Shown in pieces: positions 48,726 through 58,935 of a DNA stretch of 64,000 nucleotides (its first letter is position 1; every line of letters begins with the position of its first letter). The notes under the pieces are model-generated. The model searched no databases. It was not told the origin of the DNA and was given only the letters and a program-made list of their open reading frames with translations. The DNA comes from Malassezia japonica (Eukaryota > Basidiomycota > Malasseziomycetes > Malasseziales > Malasseziaceae), in assembly GCF_029542785.1 (NCBI RefSeq), contig NC_083373.1, forward strand, positions 558,001 through 622,000, written 5' to 3'. The position numbers and the translations under genes are program-made.

Positions 48726-51700
48726 ATGAGTAGTGCCGCGGTGCCTGCCAAAGGCCCGTTTCCCGTGAACGGCCTGCTGCCGAAGCAGGCGACGCATGCC
48801 GATGCGTTCCTGAAGCGCTTCCCCGAGTACGATGGCCGCAACGTGCGTGTTGCGGTGCTGGATACCGGTGTGGATCCCGCAGCACTCGGCCTCGATGGGC
48901 CGAACAAGGTGGTGGATGTGATCGACTGCAGCGGCGCCGGCGATATGCCGCTGCAGCCGGTCGAGGCGCAGCCCGCGCACGACGGCGCGGCGCTCGCGCT
49001 GACGTCGCCCACGACGAAGCGCACGCTGCTCGTGTCGCCCGAGTGGAAGAACCCCACCGGGGTGTGGAAGGTCGGCACGAAGCGCGCGTACGACCTGTGG
49101 CCGACCGAGCTCGTGAAGCGCCGCAGCGAGCAGCGCAAAAAGGCGTTTGACGTGAGCCATGCCGCACTCCTCCAGGCCGCGCAGCGCGAGCTCGCGCAGT
49201 TTGAGCAGAGCGGAGTGAAGGACGCGCTCAAGAAGGACGAGCTGTCTGCCCGCATTGCGCTTCTGCGCGACCTGCAAAAATCCTGGAAGGACGCCGGGCC
49301 GATCGTCGAGGCAGTCGTCTTTCACGACGGCAGCCACTGGCGCGCGGCCGTCGGCGGCGGCGAGGGCGACGCGGCGGACCCCGCCTCGGGCGAGCCGGAC
49401 GCGGTGCGCACGCCCGAGCTCGACCTGCGTGGCGCCAAGTGCCTGACCGACTTTCGCACCGAGCGCGAGTGGTCGTACTTTGGCCAGATGGACCTCTTGA
49501 CGTACACGGTGAACATTTTGGACGACGGCGCGCTCCTGTCGCTCGTCACGCTCAGCGGGACGCACGGCACGCACGTCGCGGGCATCATTGCCGCCCAGAC
49601 CAACGAGGCGGCGACGAACGGCGTCGCGCCCGGCGCCGAGATCGTGAGTCTGCGCATCGGCGATGCGCGCCTCGCGAGTATGGAGCAGGGCCAGGCGCTG
49701 CTGCGTGCCGCGCAGGCGATGATCGACACCAAGTGCGATGTCGCCAACATGTCCTTTGGCGAGGACGGCGCGCTGGGCATCGAGGACAAGGGCGCGTTTG
49801 CCGAGGCGCTGCACAAGGTCATCCGCGAGCACGACGTGTGCTTTGTGAGTAGCGCAGGAAACGACGGGCCCGCTTTGTCGACCGTCGGCCAGCCTGGCGG
49901 AACGACGTCGGGCGTGCTGAGCGTCGGCGCGTACGTCACCGACGGCGAGATGCAGCAGGCAGAGTACGCGCTCGTCGAGTCGGACGTCAAGTCGAGCGTC
50001 ACGACGTGGTGCTCGCGGGGCCCCGCGGCCGACGGCGATGCGGGCGTCTCGATCTACGCGCCGGGCGCTGCGATCACGTCCATCTGCCGCTACGCGCTGC
50101 AGTCCAAGCAGCTCATGAACGGCACGTCGATGAGCAGCCCGAATGCGGCCGGCGCGGTCGCGCTGCTCGTGAGCGGCCTCAAGGCGCAAGGGCGCCGCGT
50201 GTCGCCTGCGCGCGTCTTTGCTGCGATCCGCGAGACGGGTACCGACGTCGGCGACGCGCTCGGCGTGCGCTTCCTCAACGTGAACAAGGCGTGGGACTAC
50301 CTCGAGGAGCACGCCGACGAGCCGTACGGCGACGCCGACTTCCGCGTGCGCGTCACGCCGGCCGGCAAGCCGCCAGGCAGGGAGACGGACCTGCGTGGCA
50401 TCTACCTGCGCGAGGCCGAGGAGACTTCGCGCCTGAACCAGTTCAGCATCACGGTCGCGCCGACATTTAAGCTCGCCGAGACCGAGCGTGCATTCGCACT
50501 CGAGATCCGCGCGCGCCTCGAGGCGAGCGCGCCGTGGATCTCCGTGTCCGAGTTCCTGGTCCTTGGCTCGAACGGCCGCACGTTTGAGGTGCGCATCGCG
50601 GCGGACACGCTGCCGCCGGGCCTGCACGTCGGCTGGGTGCGTGCGTACGACACGGACGCGAAGAAGGCAAAGCTGTTCGAGGTGCCGGTCACGGTGACCA
50701 AGCCGCATGTCCTGCCGTCGCCGACGTACACCTACCCGCCGGTGCACCTCGAGGCCGGCGCGATCCGCCGCGAGTTTGTCAAGGTGCCGGACGGTGCGAC
50801 GTGGGCCGAGGTGCGCGTCTGCAGCCGCAACCACGACGTGCGCAGCGCGAATGTCAAGTTCTGGCTGCACCTCTTGCAGCTCGTGCCGCAAGCGCGCCGC
50901 AGCGCGATTGAGCACTCGTTTGTCTTTGCGCTGAACGAAAACGAGCCGGTGGTCAAGCGCGTGGCCGTCGAAAGCGCACGCACGATCGAGATCTGCGCCG
51001 CGCAGTTCTGGGCGAGCCGCGCAGGGTTTGACTTGGAGCTCCAGGTGGACTTCCACGGCCTCGACGTCGGCGCGACGCTCCAGGCGCCGATCACGCTCGT
51101 GAGCGGCGAGGGAATGCACCGCCTCACGGCGACGAGCCGCCTGCGCATCGAAGAGTGCAAGCCGACTGCGACGCTCGACACGCGCCGCTCGTTTGTGCGG
51201 CCGACCAAGAGCGAGGTACGTCCGCTCCTTGCGCCGCGCGACCGCGTGCCGTCCGGCCGTCAGCTGAGCGAGCTCGTGCTGCAGTACCCCCTTGCGGTGA
51301 AGGAGGCGAGCGGCGTGACGTACCGCCTGCCGATCTCGGGCAACCTGTACGACTCGGGCGTGTCGCTCCTGACGCAGCTCGTCGACCAGGACAATGCGAC
51401 GGTGCACTTTGGCGACGTCTATCCCAAGGAAGTGTCGCTGCAAAAGGGCGACTACACGCTCTATGCGCAGGTCCTGCACGACGACGACGCGGCGCTCGAG
51501 CGCCTGCGCCACATGCCGCTGTCCGTCGACGAGAAGCTGAGCAAGCCCAAGGAGGTCGCGCTCGACGTGTACGCCGACCACGTCGACGCGCTCGGCACCG
51601 CCGATGCGCCCAAGCTCGACATGGTCAAGCTGTTCCCGGGTGAGCGCCGTGTCTTGTGCATCGACACGCACCTCGAGGGCGACAGCCTGCCGCCGTCCGC

Positions 51701-52493
51701 GGCGTCGGGCGACCTGTTGCTCGGCACGCTTGCGCTCGGCGCGCACGACAAGCACCCTCTGCGCCTCGTCGTGCCCCCGGCGCCGGCCAAGACCGGCGAC
51801 GAGGATGCGCCGGACGCGCCGCGCCTCCCTGCGCTCCTCGCCGGCGTCGCGTCCAAGCTGAGCGGCGAGCACAAGAGCCAGTTTTTGGCCAAGCTCGTCG
51901 CAGAGCACCCTACGGACCTCGACGTGCTCCTAGCGCAGCTCGATGCGACCGACGCGGACAAGGCCGAGGACGCGGACAGGGCGCTCGCCGCAGCCGACGC
52001 GCTCCTTGCGACGATCGACGAGCAGGCGCTCCTCGTCTATCTCGGCGCCAAGCACCCGCCCAAGGCCGAGCAGAGCGACGAGGACAAGGCGCTCGCCAAG
52101 CAGCGCGAGGCCGAGCAGCGTGCGCTCGAGCTTGCGCTTGTCCGCAAGACGCGCGCGCACCTCGCCCAGGGCGACCGCGCGGCGTTTGACGCGGCGGTGC
52201 AGCACGCACGCAAGTTTTTGGCCGACACCGGCAGCGGCTCCAAGGCGCAGGCGATGCATGCTAACATGGTCATCGAGTGGCACATGCACCACGAGCGCTA
52301 TGCACAGGCGCTGCAGCTCCTGCGCAAGCAGCTCACCGAGCTCGGCAACGGCACGCGCGAGTCGGCCGCCGAGCTGCGCCGCGCCAAGGACCTGCAGCTT
52401 GCGCTGCTCGACAAGCTCGGCTGGGGTCTCTGGCAGCACCACCACGCACGCTGGACGTGGCTCGGGCGCAACGAGGGCCCGGCTCCGTTCTAG
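48726..52493 (+). CDS. TPP2: Tripeptidyl-peptidase II (subtilisin family S8)
   Basis: Giant cytosolic exopeptidase that removes tripeptides from proteasome products. Single exon, 1255 residues, the normal family length. Catalytic triad: Asp in VAVLDTGVDP (about residue 45), His in SGTHGTHVAGIIAA (about 278), Ser in NGTSMSSPNAAGAV (about 465). The long spacer between Asp and His is typical of TPP II. The oxyanion Asn lies in VSSAGNDGPA. The beta-sandwich and helical C-terminal regions follow (HVGWVRAYD; VLPSPTYTYPPVHLE). The chosen start is the first ATG (MSSAAVPAKGPFPV). Its last codons overlap the stop of the convergent SET gene. Confidence 0.95.
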   Translation: MSSAAVPAKGPFPVNGLLPKQATHADAFLKRFPEYDGRNVRVAVLDTGVDPAALGLDGPNKVVDVIDCSGAGDMPLQPVEAQPAHDGAALALTSPTTKRTLLVSPEWKNPTGVWKVGTKRAYDLWPTELVKRRSEQRKKAFDVSHAALLQAAQRELAQFEQSGVKDALKKDELSARIALLRDLQKSWKDAGPIVEAVVFHDGSHWRAAVGGGEGDAADPASGEPDAVRTPELDLRGAKCLTDFRTEREWSYFGQMDLLTYTVNILDDGALLSLVTLSGTHGTHVAGIIAAQTNEAATNGVAPGAEIVSLRIGDARLASMEQGQALLRAAQAMIDTKCDVANMSFGEDGALGIEDKGAFAEALHKVIREHDVCFVSSAGNDGPALSTVGQPGGTTSGVLSVGAYVTDGEMQQAEYALVESDVKSSVTTWCSRGPAADGDAGVSIYAPGAAITSICRYALQSKQLMNGTSMSSPNAAGAVALLVSGLKAQGRRVSPARVFAAIRETGTDVGDALGVRFLNVNKAWDYLEEHADEPYGDADFRVRVTPAGKPPGRETDLRGIYLREAEETSRLNQFSITVAPTFKLAETERAFALEIRARLEASAPWISVSEFLVLGSNGRTFEVRIAADTLPPGLHVGWVRAYDTDAKKAKLFEVPVTVTKPHVLPSPTYTYPPVHLEAGAIRREFVKVPDGATWAEVRVCSRNHDVRSANVKFWLHLLQLVPQARRSAIEHSFVFALNENEPVVKRVAVESARTIEICAAQFWASRAGFDLELQVDFHGLDVGATLQAPITLVSGEGMHRLTATSRLRIEECKPTATLDTRRSFVRPTKSEVRPLLAPRDRVPSGRQLSELVLQYPLAVKEASGVTYRLPISGNLYDSGVSLLTQLVDQDNATVHFGDVYPKEVSLQKGDYTLYAQVLHDDDAALERLRHMPLSVDEKLSKPKEVALDVYADHVDALGTADAPKLDMVKLFPGERRVLCIDTHLEGDSLPPSAASGDLLLGTLALGAHDKHPLRLVVPPAPAKTGDEDAPDAPRLPALLAGVASKLSGEHKSQFLAKLVAEHPTDLDVLLAQLDATDADKAEDADRALAAADALLATIDEQALLVYLGAKHPPKAEQSDEDKALAKQREAEQRALELALVRKTRAHLAQGDRAAFDAAVQHARKFLADTGSGSKAQAMHANMVIEWHMHHERYAQALQLLRKQLTELGNGTRESAAELRRAKDLQLALLDKLGWGLWQHHHARWTWLGRNEGPAPF

Positions 52494-55087
52494 TTACGTG
52501 CTAGATATGTCTGTAGAGCGCGCGCGTACGGGCCGTGAGGCTCGCCCGCGACGCACTCGCCGTAGCGCTGCAAAAAGAGCGCAAGACCGCCGCCGATCAT
52601 GCACGTATGGGTATACACGGCGGTCGCGACCCATGTGCAGCACTCGTCCTCCTCGCCGAGGTCGAGGTGCAGCAGGCCCAGCAGCAGCATGCACTGGATC
52701 GCACCGTCAAAGTGCACGTCGGGCAGCTGCGCGATGCGGCGCGGGTGCACAGGCGCCAGCACGCTGCCCGACGCCGCGAGGCCGGCGCTCGCATGGGCGA
52801 TCGCCGCGTGCGTGTCGTACGTCCGGACGTGGCTCGCGGCGCGGTGGTACACGTCGACGAGGTCGGGGCGCAGTGCGCCGCGTTCCGCGCCGTAAGTCTC
52901 TTGCAGCGACGCGGCGAGGTCCAAAAGGGACTGTGCGATCTCGGCGTGTGCATCCGCGTCGGCGAGTGCCGCATTCTTCTCTAGCGCGCGGCTGCGCTCG
53001 ACCAGCGGGGGCAGGACAGTCGCATTGAGTTCCTGGCGCTTGCGCAGCGCCGCCTTGCCGTCCTGCTCGTCAAGACGGCACAGGCCACAGGCGCACTGGA
53101 AGCCGTGCTTGGACAGGAGCGACTGCCGCGTCTCGTACGGCAGCTCACCTTGCACATATTGGTGCATGATCTGCGTGCCTTTGGGCAGGGGATGCAGCGC
53201 ACGAGTCGTGACCATATCGCCGAAAAAGACCGATGAGACGTTCGGCAGGCAGGCATGGTTCAAAATCGCAGGCAGGGGGTGCGGCATCGTCGAGCGCGAC
53301 ATGGGATCGTTGCCGCTCGCGGCGGCCGGCGTCGCCGCGGGGCCAAACGCGTTAAAACGCAGCACACCATTGGTATACGCCGAGGACACGTACGGCGGCG
53401 TGTACGACGCAATCGCCTGCTTTGCGTCCATCTCGGCCGCAGTGCGCAGCGGGTATGTCTCGGCGACGTACGGCGAGTAGGCCAAGTCGGGGCCCGCTGT
53501 CAGGCCCAGGAACGGCAGCGCAAGCTCGGGGCGGTCGAGGATCGCGTGCATGCACCGCGCCGCGGCCAGGACCTGAGTCGTGGTGCTCGTCACGCCGGTA
53601 TCAGGATTGCAGCGGAGCAGCGGCACGCCGCGGCACGCCGCGTCCATGCTGTAGCTGCTGCCGATCGCACGGCACAGAAGAAGCAGCTCGCCTTCTTCGA
53701 CGTCGCGCGTCAGCACGAGGCCACGCCCGGCATTCGGGATGTCTTCCACAGCCACCGGGCCGATAAACTCGGCGTACGAAAAGCGCGGCGTCGCGTCCTC
53801 GAGCGTCGTCTCAAACATGCGCTGCAGCTCGGCATCGGACGGGCCCCGCGCGCCGATCTCGATCGCCTTGGCGACCGATGCCGCACGCTCCGCCCAGTGG
53901 GGAGGCGACGTGCGTTGATCGAGCACCTTTTTTGCGTCGTCGTATGCACGCAGCGCCACAAGGACGTCGGCGCGCAGCAGCTCGTCCTCGATCTGCTCGT
54001 CACCGCTCGTGGCCCATACGCCAAGGAGCGAGGCGGCCTGCATCTCGCGCCATGCTGCGCCGGGGCGGTCTTGTGCAAGGAAGCGCGCAATAGTCGTGCG
54101 TGCGTCGGTGCGCGACGCGTCCGGCACGCTCAACGCACCCGGAAGCTGCGTGCGCACGGCACGTGCAAGCGGCCCTTCTTGGCGCCAGAGGGCGAGCCGA
54201 GGAGGGGGCGGTGCGTCGGGCCATGCATCTTTAAGCCACGGCTCGCTGCCGTCGAGAACGTGTACGTCCGACGGCGTGTCTACACGAATACCCGTCGTTC
54301 CCTTGCCCCCCGCAATCGGTCCGCCGACGCCGAGGTAGTGCGTGCTAATGTACGGCTCGCGGATGAGAAGGAGTGTACCTTCAGGGAGCATCGCATCCAG
54401 TTCGTCGCCCTGCAAGAGCAGGTTTGGCGTAAAGTACGCAATGCTCACTGGGATCGCATTCCCCGACGGCAGCTGCCCCACAAACGAGCACGAGGCGTAC
54501 AGACCGAGGCGCGAGGCGACGCGCACCACGACGTACCTCGTGTCAAAGCGCTTTGGCGCCTCGAATTCATCCATATCCAGAGGCGTGAGCGCCTCGACAG
54601 GGCGCGTCGAGCAGTACGTATAGTCTGAGTCGACAATCTGGCGGGGCATGTACACGCGCCCCTCCTCGTCGGTAGCCGCCGCGCGTTCCTGCTCGCGGCG
54701 GCGAATCATGGCGTTCTGCTGGGCAAGCAGTGCCTTAAGCGGGACGCGCTTGACCGGTTTCGGTGCGTTGCACTGCTCCTTTTCGCGCCGGAGCGCCTCG
54801 ACCTCGCTCTGGAGCGCGCGGTTGTAGTTGGCGAGCATCGCCTCGGTCGCGCCGCTGAGCAGCGCCGCGTCCATCAGCGCCGCCGCCGCGTCCTCCTCGC
54901 CCAGCGAGTCAAGGCGCGCCGGAACTGCGAGCTCCTGAGCGAGCTGCTTTTCTACACGTGGATCCGCATCGACAAGCGACACAATCTGCTCGCCGCGCGG
55001 CGCGCCGAGCTCCAAGTTGCGCAAGGAGCGCACGAGTTCCTCCATGCAGCGTCGAAGAAACCTCCACTTTACCGCAGCAACATTCAT
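52490..55087 (-). CDS. SET-domain protein of the SMYD/TPR-SET type
   Basis: Single exon, 865 residues. A coiled N-terminal third (EALRREKEQ; ALLAQQNAMIRRREQER) leads to a barrel-like region and helical TPR-like repeats (residues about 340-420). The SET domain runs from about 435 (VEDIPNAGRGLVLTRDVEEG) through LNHACLPNVSSVFFGD (about 612), and ends with a post-SET cysteine cluster, CACGLCRLD. A helical tail follows. The order resembles SMYD proteins without an evident MYND finger. Substrate unknown. An in-frame ATG at 55045 is an alternative start. Two CACGTG sites lie just upstream. Confidence 0.78.
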   Translation of the reverse strand: MNVAAVKWRFLRRCMEELVRSLRNLELGAPRGEQIVSLVDADPRVEKQLAQELAVPARLDSLGEEDAAAALMDAALLSGATEAMLANYNRALQSEVEALRREKEQCNAPKPVKRVPLKALLAQQNAMIRRREQERAAATDEEGRVYMPRQIVDSDYTYCSTRPVEALTPLDMDEFEAPKRFDTRYVVVRVASRLGLYASCSFVGQLPSGNAIPVSIAYFTPNLLLQGDELDAMLPEGTLLLIREPYISTHYLGVGGPIAGGKGTTGIRVDTPSDVHVLDGSEPWLKDAWPDAPPPPRLALWRQEGPLARAVRTQLPGALSVPDASRTDARTTIARFLAQDRPGAAWREMQAASLLGVWATSGDEQIEDELLRADVLVALRAYDDAKKVLDQRTSPPHWAERAASVAKAIEIGARGPSDAELQRMFETTLEDATPRFSYAEFIGPVAVEDIPNAGRGLVLTRDVEEGELLLLCRAIGSSYSMDAACRGVPLLRCNPDTGVTSTTTQVLAAARCMHAILDRPELALPFLGLTAGPDLAYSPYVAETYPLRTAAEMDAKQAIASYTPPYVSSAYTNGVLRFNAFGPAATPAAASGNDPMSRSTMPHPLPAILNHACLPNVSSVFFGDMVTTRALHPLPKGTQIMHQYVQGELPYETRQSLLSKHGFQCACGLCRLDEQDGKAALRKRQELNATVLPPLVERSRALEKNAALADADAHAEIAQSLLDLAASLQETYGAERGALRPDLVDVYHRAASHVRTYDTHAAIAHASAGLAASGSVLAPVHPRRIAQLPDVHFDGAIQCMLLLGLLHLDLGEEDECCTWVATAVYTHTCMIGGGLALFLQRYGECVAGEPHGPYARALQTYLARN

Positions 55088-55607
55088 TTAGGGCCACGTG
55101 GACCGGCACCCGCGGATGAGTCACGTGTGTGACGTACATGGCGTTGAGTGGCAAACGTGTGGACCACAGGGGTCCACGAGCTTTGTCTCCTAAGCAGAAC
55201 GAACCGTCCTGCGAGCGGGTAGATAACCTTTCCTCCCGTACTGTACATTTTGTGCAGGATACTTTCAAGCTGGTAGCTCTGTGAATAGCAGAGCTCACCG
55301 AGACCTACACTTCGTGCCCATTGTGTTACGTATTGCCACACCACCCTATCCAACTCGATTGGACCCGGCCTTGCTGCCGCACTGAATACTGCTCCTACTC
55401 TATACGAATTGATTGACAAGATGGTTTCCGCGATTGTGTCCGTGAAGGACGCTCGCGCTCACTAAACTTGCCGTCGATACGAGACTGGAACAACGCGCGC
55501 CCGACACGGACGTGACTCACGCTTAGCGTGCACAAGAAATCTTTGGATCGCTCTGCGGTCCCTGACTGTTTATCGCCTTTCTGATCAACTCCTTCTGCCC
55601 CACTAGC
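55088..55607. promoter_or_regulatory. Divergent 520-bp intergenic region between the SET gene and the cyclin gene
   Basis: Largest gap in the window. CACGTG at 55095 and 55122 sit next to the SET-gene start. A 7-bp perfect inverted repeat (AGCTCTG with CAGAGCT, 7-nt loop) lies at 55275..55295. Open frames on the minus strand through the gap have no recognisable protein. Long cell-cycle promoters upstream of cyclins are common in yeasts. Confidence 0.5.
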
Positions 55608-56847
55608 ATGCAAATGGATACAGAGAATCACTCGGCTCTGTGGGAACAAGCTGCACACTACAAGCAGCGGAACCCTCACCCGAGTGCATTCTCGACCTCA
55701 TCGACTTCGTCGCAGTCCGACGCCTCCTCGACCTTCTCGCAGAACGATGACTCACCCCCGACGAGTCTGTCGAGTCAGAACACCTCGCCGAGCCTCTCGC
55801 AGGCCTCTGGCAAGGGCCGGCGCTCCAGTGAAGAACTGTCGAGCGCGGATGAAGACCTGCACGAACCCTCTTCGGAGCCTGCACTGAAAAAGTGCAAGCT
55901 GCGCGCATCCGACGCGCGCACCGAAGCCGTGGAAACAAAGCCGGGCGCAAATGCGCCCAAAGCCGGGCGCGAATGCGCCGCACTGCGAATGAGCCGCACG
56001 CTCTTCGTGGAAAACTTGGTCGGTACGTATATGGATGAGAGGAGGATGTTAACACGGTATAGATGTGGCCGTGAACACCATTGCCTCGATCTGGGGGCGT
56101 TTTTCGCGTGAAAGCAGGACATCCGCTCGGTGTGCCACGCAAAACAACACGCTCCCCCTGGATCTCTTTGTTCGCGAGATTCTGCGACGTAGCCGCACGA
56201 GCTGCTCGACGCTCCAGGCGGCGCTCCTCTACTGCATCCGTTGCAAGGAAGCGGTGAATGCCAGCGTCGAGAAAATGGCCGACGCCACCGACGGCATCCC
56301 TTCCGACGCGGATGCAGAGCAGGGCCGCCTGCCGTCGCTCTCGCCGCCGCATGCCTTGGGCATGTCGGAGGTGTCGCCCGAGGCAGCTGCCAAGGCCCCG
56401 TCGCTCTCGCCGCTCCTCTGTGGCCGCCGCATGTTTTTGGCTGCGGTCGTCGTCGCGTCCAAGTTCCTCCAGGACCGCACCTACTCGAACCGGACGTGGT
56501 CCAAAATCTCTGGTCTGAATACCAAGGAAATCGAGCAGCTGGAGCGTGTCTTTTTGCACACCATCCAGTACGACTTGGTCGTCGACGCATCGCACTGGTC
56601 GCGCTGGACTTCGGAGCTCTCTTCGAACTGGGGCCGTGCCAAGCAGGCACTGGCGACCCCCGGCGCAGCAGCGCAGCAGCGCATCGACCATGCAGAGATG
56701 AAGAGCGCGCGTTTCGACACCCGCTTGCATCGCGCACACTCGGAAAACGTCCTTGGGCAAGCCCTGCCGTTCGACGCAGGCCTGCTCCAGGCGGACCGGA
56801 CCCGCGCAGCAAAGCCGGGCTTTGCACGACACGAATCGGCCACGTAA
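55608..56847 (+). CDS. PHO85-type (PCL) cyclin
   Basis: Exons 55608..56022 and 56063..56847 (399 residues), one 40-nt intron, longer than most here. The first 125 residues are Ser-rich and contain PEST-like stretches. The cyclin box begins at SRTLFVENLVDVAVNTIASIW and continues with PLDLFVREILRRSRTSCSTLQAALLYC, then MFLAAVVVASKFLQDRTYSNRTWSKISGL and ERVFLHTIQYDLVV, the usual Pcl/Pho80 pattern (only parts cited). An insertion of about 60 Ser/Pro residues interrupts the box after its third helix. Expected to activate a Pho85-like CDK in cell-cycle entry or polarity. A strong hairpin lies in the 3' flank. Confidence 0.83.
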
Positions 56848-56880
56848 CGCTTACGGGCTATGTTTTCATATTTGAGGTGT

Positions 56881-56917
56881 AGGGAACGAGCATGCTCTTG
56901 CGAGCATGCTCTTCCCT
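56881..56917. repeat. Strong hairpin with two copies of a 10-bp palindrome, 3' flank of the cyclin gene
   Basis: The left arm reads AGGGAA-c-GAGCATGCTC, the loop TTGC, the right arm GAGCATGCTC-TTCCCT. Arms pair over 16 bp with one bulged C. GAGCATGCTC is itself a palindrome, so it is also a direct repeat. It begins 33 nt after the cyclin stop. Confidence 0.85.
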
Positions 56918-57070
56918 GCAATGTATCTACATAGAAGCATGTACCCAACCACATGCCGACATCTGCCGCTTTTGTTACTTACCCTGCCTACGATGACTAA
57001 GCAAATTAGGGTCTTGGCACAATGGCTGCGCGTAACACCGAGACAAGCTTAGTACCGACTCAACGCCACG

Positions 57071-58845
57071 ATGAACGGGACTGTAGTGCAACCCGAGATC
57101 CTCTTGAAGGATCGTGCGACGCATCCCCTTTATGGGTATTTCCCGAATCTTGCAGCGGCGATTGTCTTTATCGTGCTGTTCGCAGTGACCTCGGTTGCGC
57201 ACTTTGCCCAGGTGCTCATCCACCGCCAGTGGTGGATGATCATTATGGTCATTGGCACGCTCGCTGAGATGTGCGGTTATATCATGTACGTTTTTTTGCT
57301 GACGCAGGCGCGTCCTCGGCCACAACGATCCTTACGTGCGTGACCCCTACGTGGCGATGGAGTGCTTGTTGATCATCACGCCTTGTTTATTTGCCGCAGT
57401 AGGTTATCTTGTTGCTGACGATTAGGTTCACTTTACGTCGATTGGACGCGTCGCGACCTTGTTCCCACGCAAGTACTCGGTCGTGCGCCCTATCCTCGTG
57501 ATGCCCATCTTTGTTACGATCGACGTCGCGTCGCTCGTGATTCAGGGTATTGGAGCGGGCATGGCCGGTACATCGGACTCTGCCTCGGTACGTTGATTGT
57601 CTCACACAGGATTCGCACAAGGGTTCGATGATTGTGGTCGGCGGTGTCGCTGTCCAACTCGCAGGATACCTCTTGTTCAACATGGTTTTTCTTTCGTTTT
57701 GGCTCAAGGCGCGCAAGGACAACCCCCCGCTGCTGCGCAGGATGTACACCTTCCTCGTTGCTGTTTTCCTTTCAAGCTTGTTTATCGTCCTCCGTTCGAT
57801 CTATCGTGTGATTGAGATGGCTGTGGGGTGGACGGGTGTCATCAACCAAACCGAGTGGGCTTTGTACGTCTTTGACAGCACTTTTGTCTTTATTGCTTGT
57901 GCTATCCTCAACGCTGTGCACCCGGCCATGTACCTGCCCCGCAACTTTAAGTGGACGTACGACCCTGAACGCGATGGTCCTATGACGGAGGAGTACGAAC
58001 TGCCGTCGCGCAAGAATGCCGGGGATTTGGAGGCCGGCGAAAAGGGTGATGCGCCGGACGGCGGTGACACTGGTGCTGGTGTTGGTACTGGTGCTGGTGA
58101 GGCCGGTGCTGCTGGTGCTGCTGGTGCTGCTGGTGCTGCTGGTGCTGCTGGTGCTGCTGGTGCTGCTGGTGCTGCTGGTGCTGCTGGTGGTGCTGGTGGT
58201 GCTGATGCCACTGATGCAGCCGGTGCCACTGATGCAGCCGGTCCTGGTGCCGGCGCCGCTAGCGATTCTGCCGGCGCTGCTGGCGTTGGTGCTGGCGCCG
58301 CTGACGGTGGTGCTGCTGGCGCGGATGCCGCTGGTGCTGACGCGATAGGCACTAATGCTGCCACCCGCGGGGCTGATGCGCCTACCAGTGGCGCGGATGC
58401 GTCTCTCCCTGTCGGTGCCGATTCTGCCACCGGTGCTGCCGACACCGCGACAGGTGCCGCTGCCCACCCTACTGATGCTGTGCCGAGCGGCACTGATACC
58501 GCTGTTGATGCTACTAATGCGGCTGGCCAACCCAACCTGGACACCAGCAACGCAGCGGCGACGGCTGCCACGGGTGCGACGACCGGCGTGGACGCGTCCG
58601 TCCCCGGTGCTCCGGACGCGACCGGCGCCACGGGTCTGCCTACGCACACCGCCGAGGCCACCGAGGCGCCCGCGCCTGTACAGGATGCGCATATCGCTGG
58701 TGTTCCGAGCGCCGAGGCGCATGCCGCCCAAGAGGTGCCCGCTGCCGCATCGCACACTGGCGCGGCCCCTGCGCTGCTGAACGAAACATATGGTCTGGCC
58801 CCTGTTCTCCCGGGCTCTGGTAATGAAGGCGCGCCTGCCGCCTAG
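57071..58845 (+). CDS. RTA1-family multi-pass membrane protein with a long Ala/Gly-rich tail
   Basis: Four exons: 57071..57285, 57308..57398, 57426..57587, 57610..58845 (567 residues); introns 22, 27 and 22 nt. The first 300 residues form about seven helices in the RTA1/Rsb1 pattern: YGYFPNLAAAIVFIVLF near the start, FTSIGRVATL, FVTIDVASLVIQGIGAGM, and RSIYRVIEMAVGW late. RTA1 proteins (Rta1, Rsb1, Rtm1) are linked to lipid translocation and drug resistance. The 270-residue cytosolic tail is Ala, Gly, Asp and Thr, including nine exact copies of a 9-nt unit; such a tail is not usual in the family. The 27-nt intron has an in-frame stop, so retention would truncate. Confidence 0.85.
58105..58185 (+). 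repeat. Nine exact tandem copies of a 9-bp unit (GGTGCTGCT)
   Basis: Encodes Gly-Ala-Ala nine times in the tail of the RTA1-family protein, then decays into GGTGGTGCT and GATGCC variants. A minisatellite likely to vary in copy number between strains. Confidence 0.95.
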
Positions 58846-58935
58846 CTATGACGCATTACACCCAGTTGATAATGCAGGCAACTTATATAAATGTAAGACC
58901 TTTTCTGTGCCTAGCAAGCCTACGACGTAGATGGT

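Noticed and set aside
48690..51908. A 1072-codon open frame antisense to TPP2
   Set aside because: It mirrors a conserved GC-rich subtilisin gene, is dominated by Arg, Ala, Val and Leu, and has no recognisable domain.
55084..55419. A 111-codon open frame on the minus strand upstream of the SET gene
   Set aside because: No similarity to any family I know, in a gap with promoter-like sites; it has no splice signals linking it to the SET gene.
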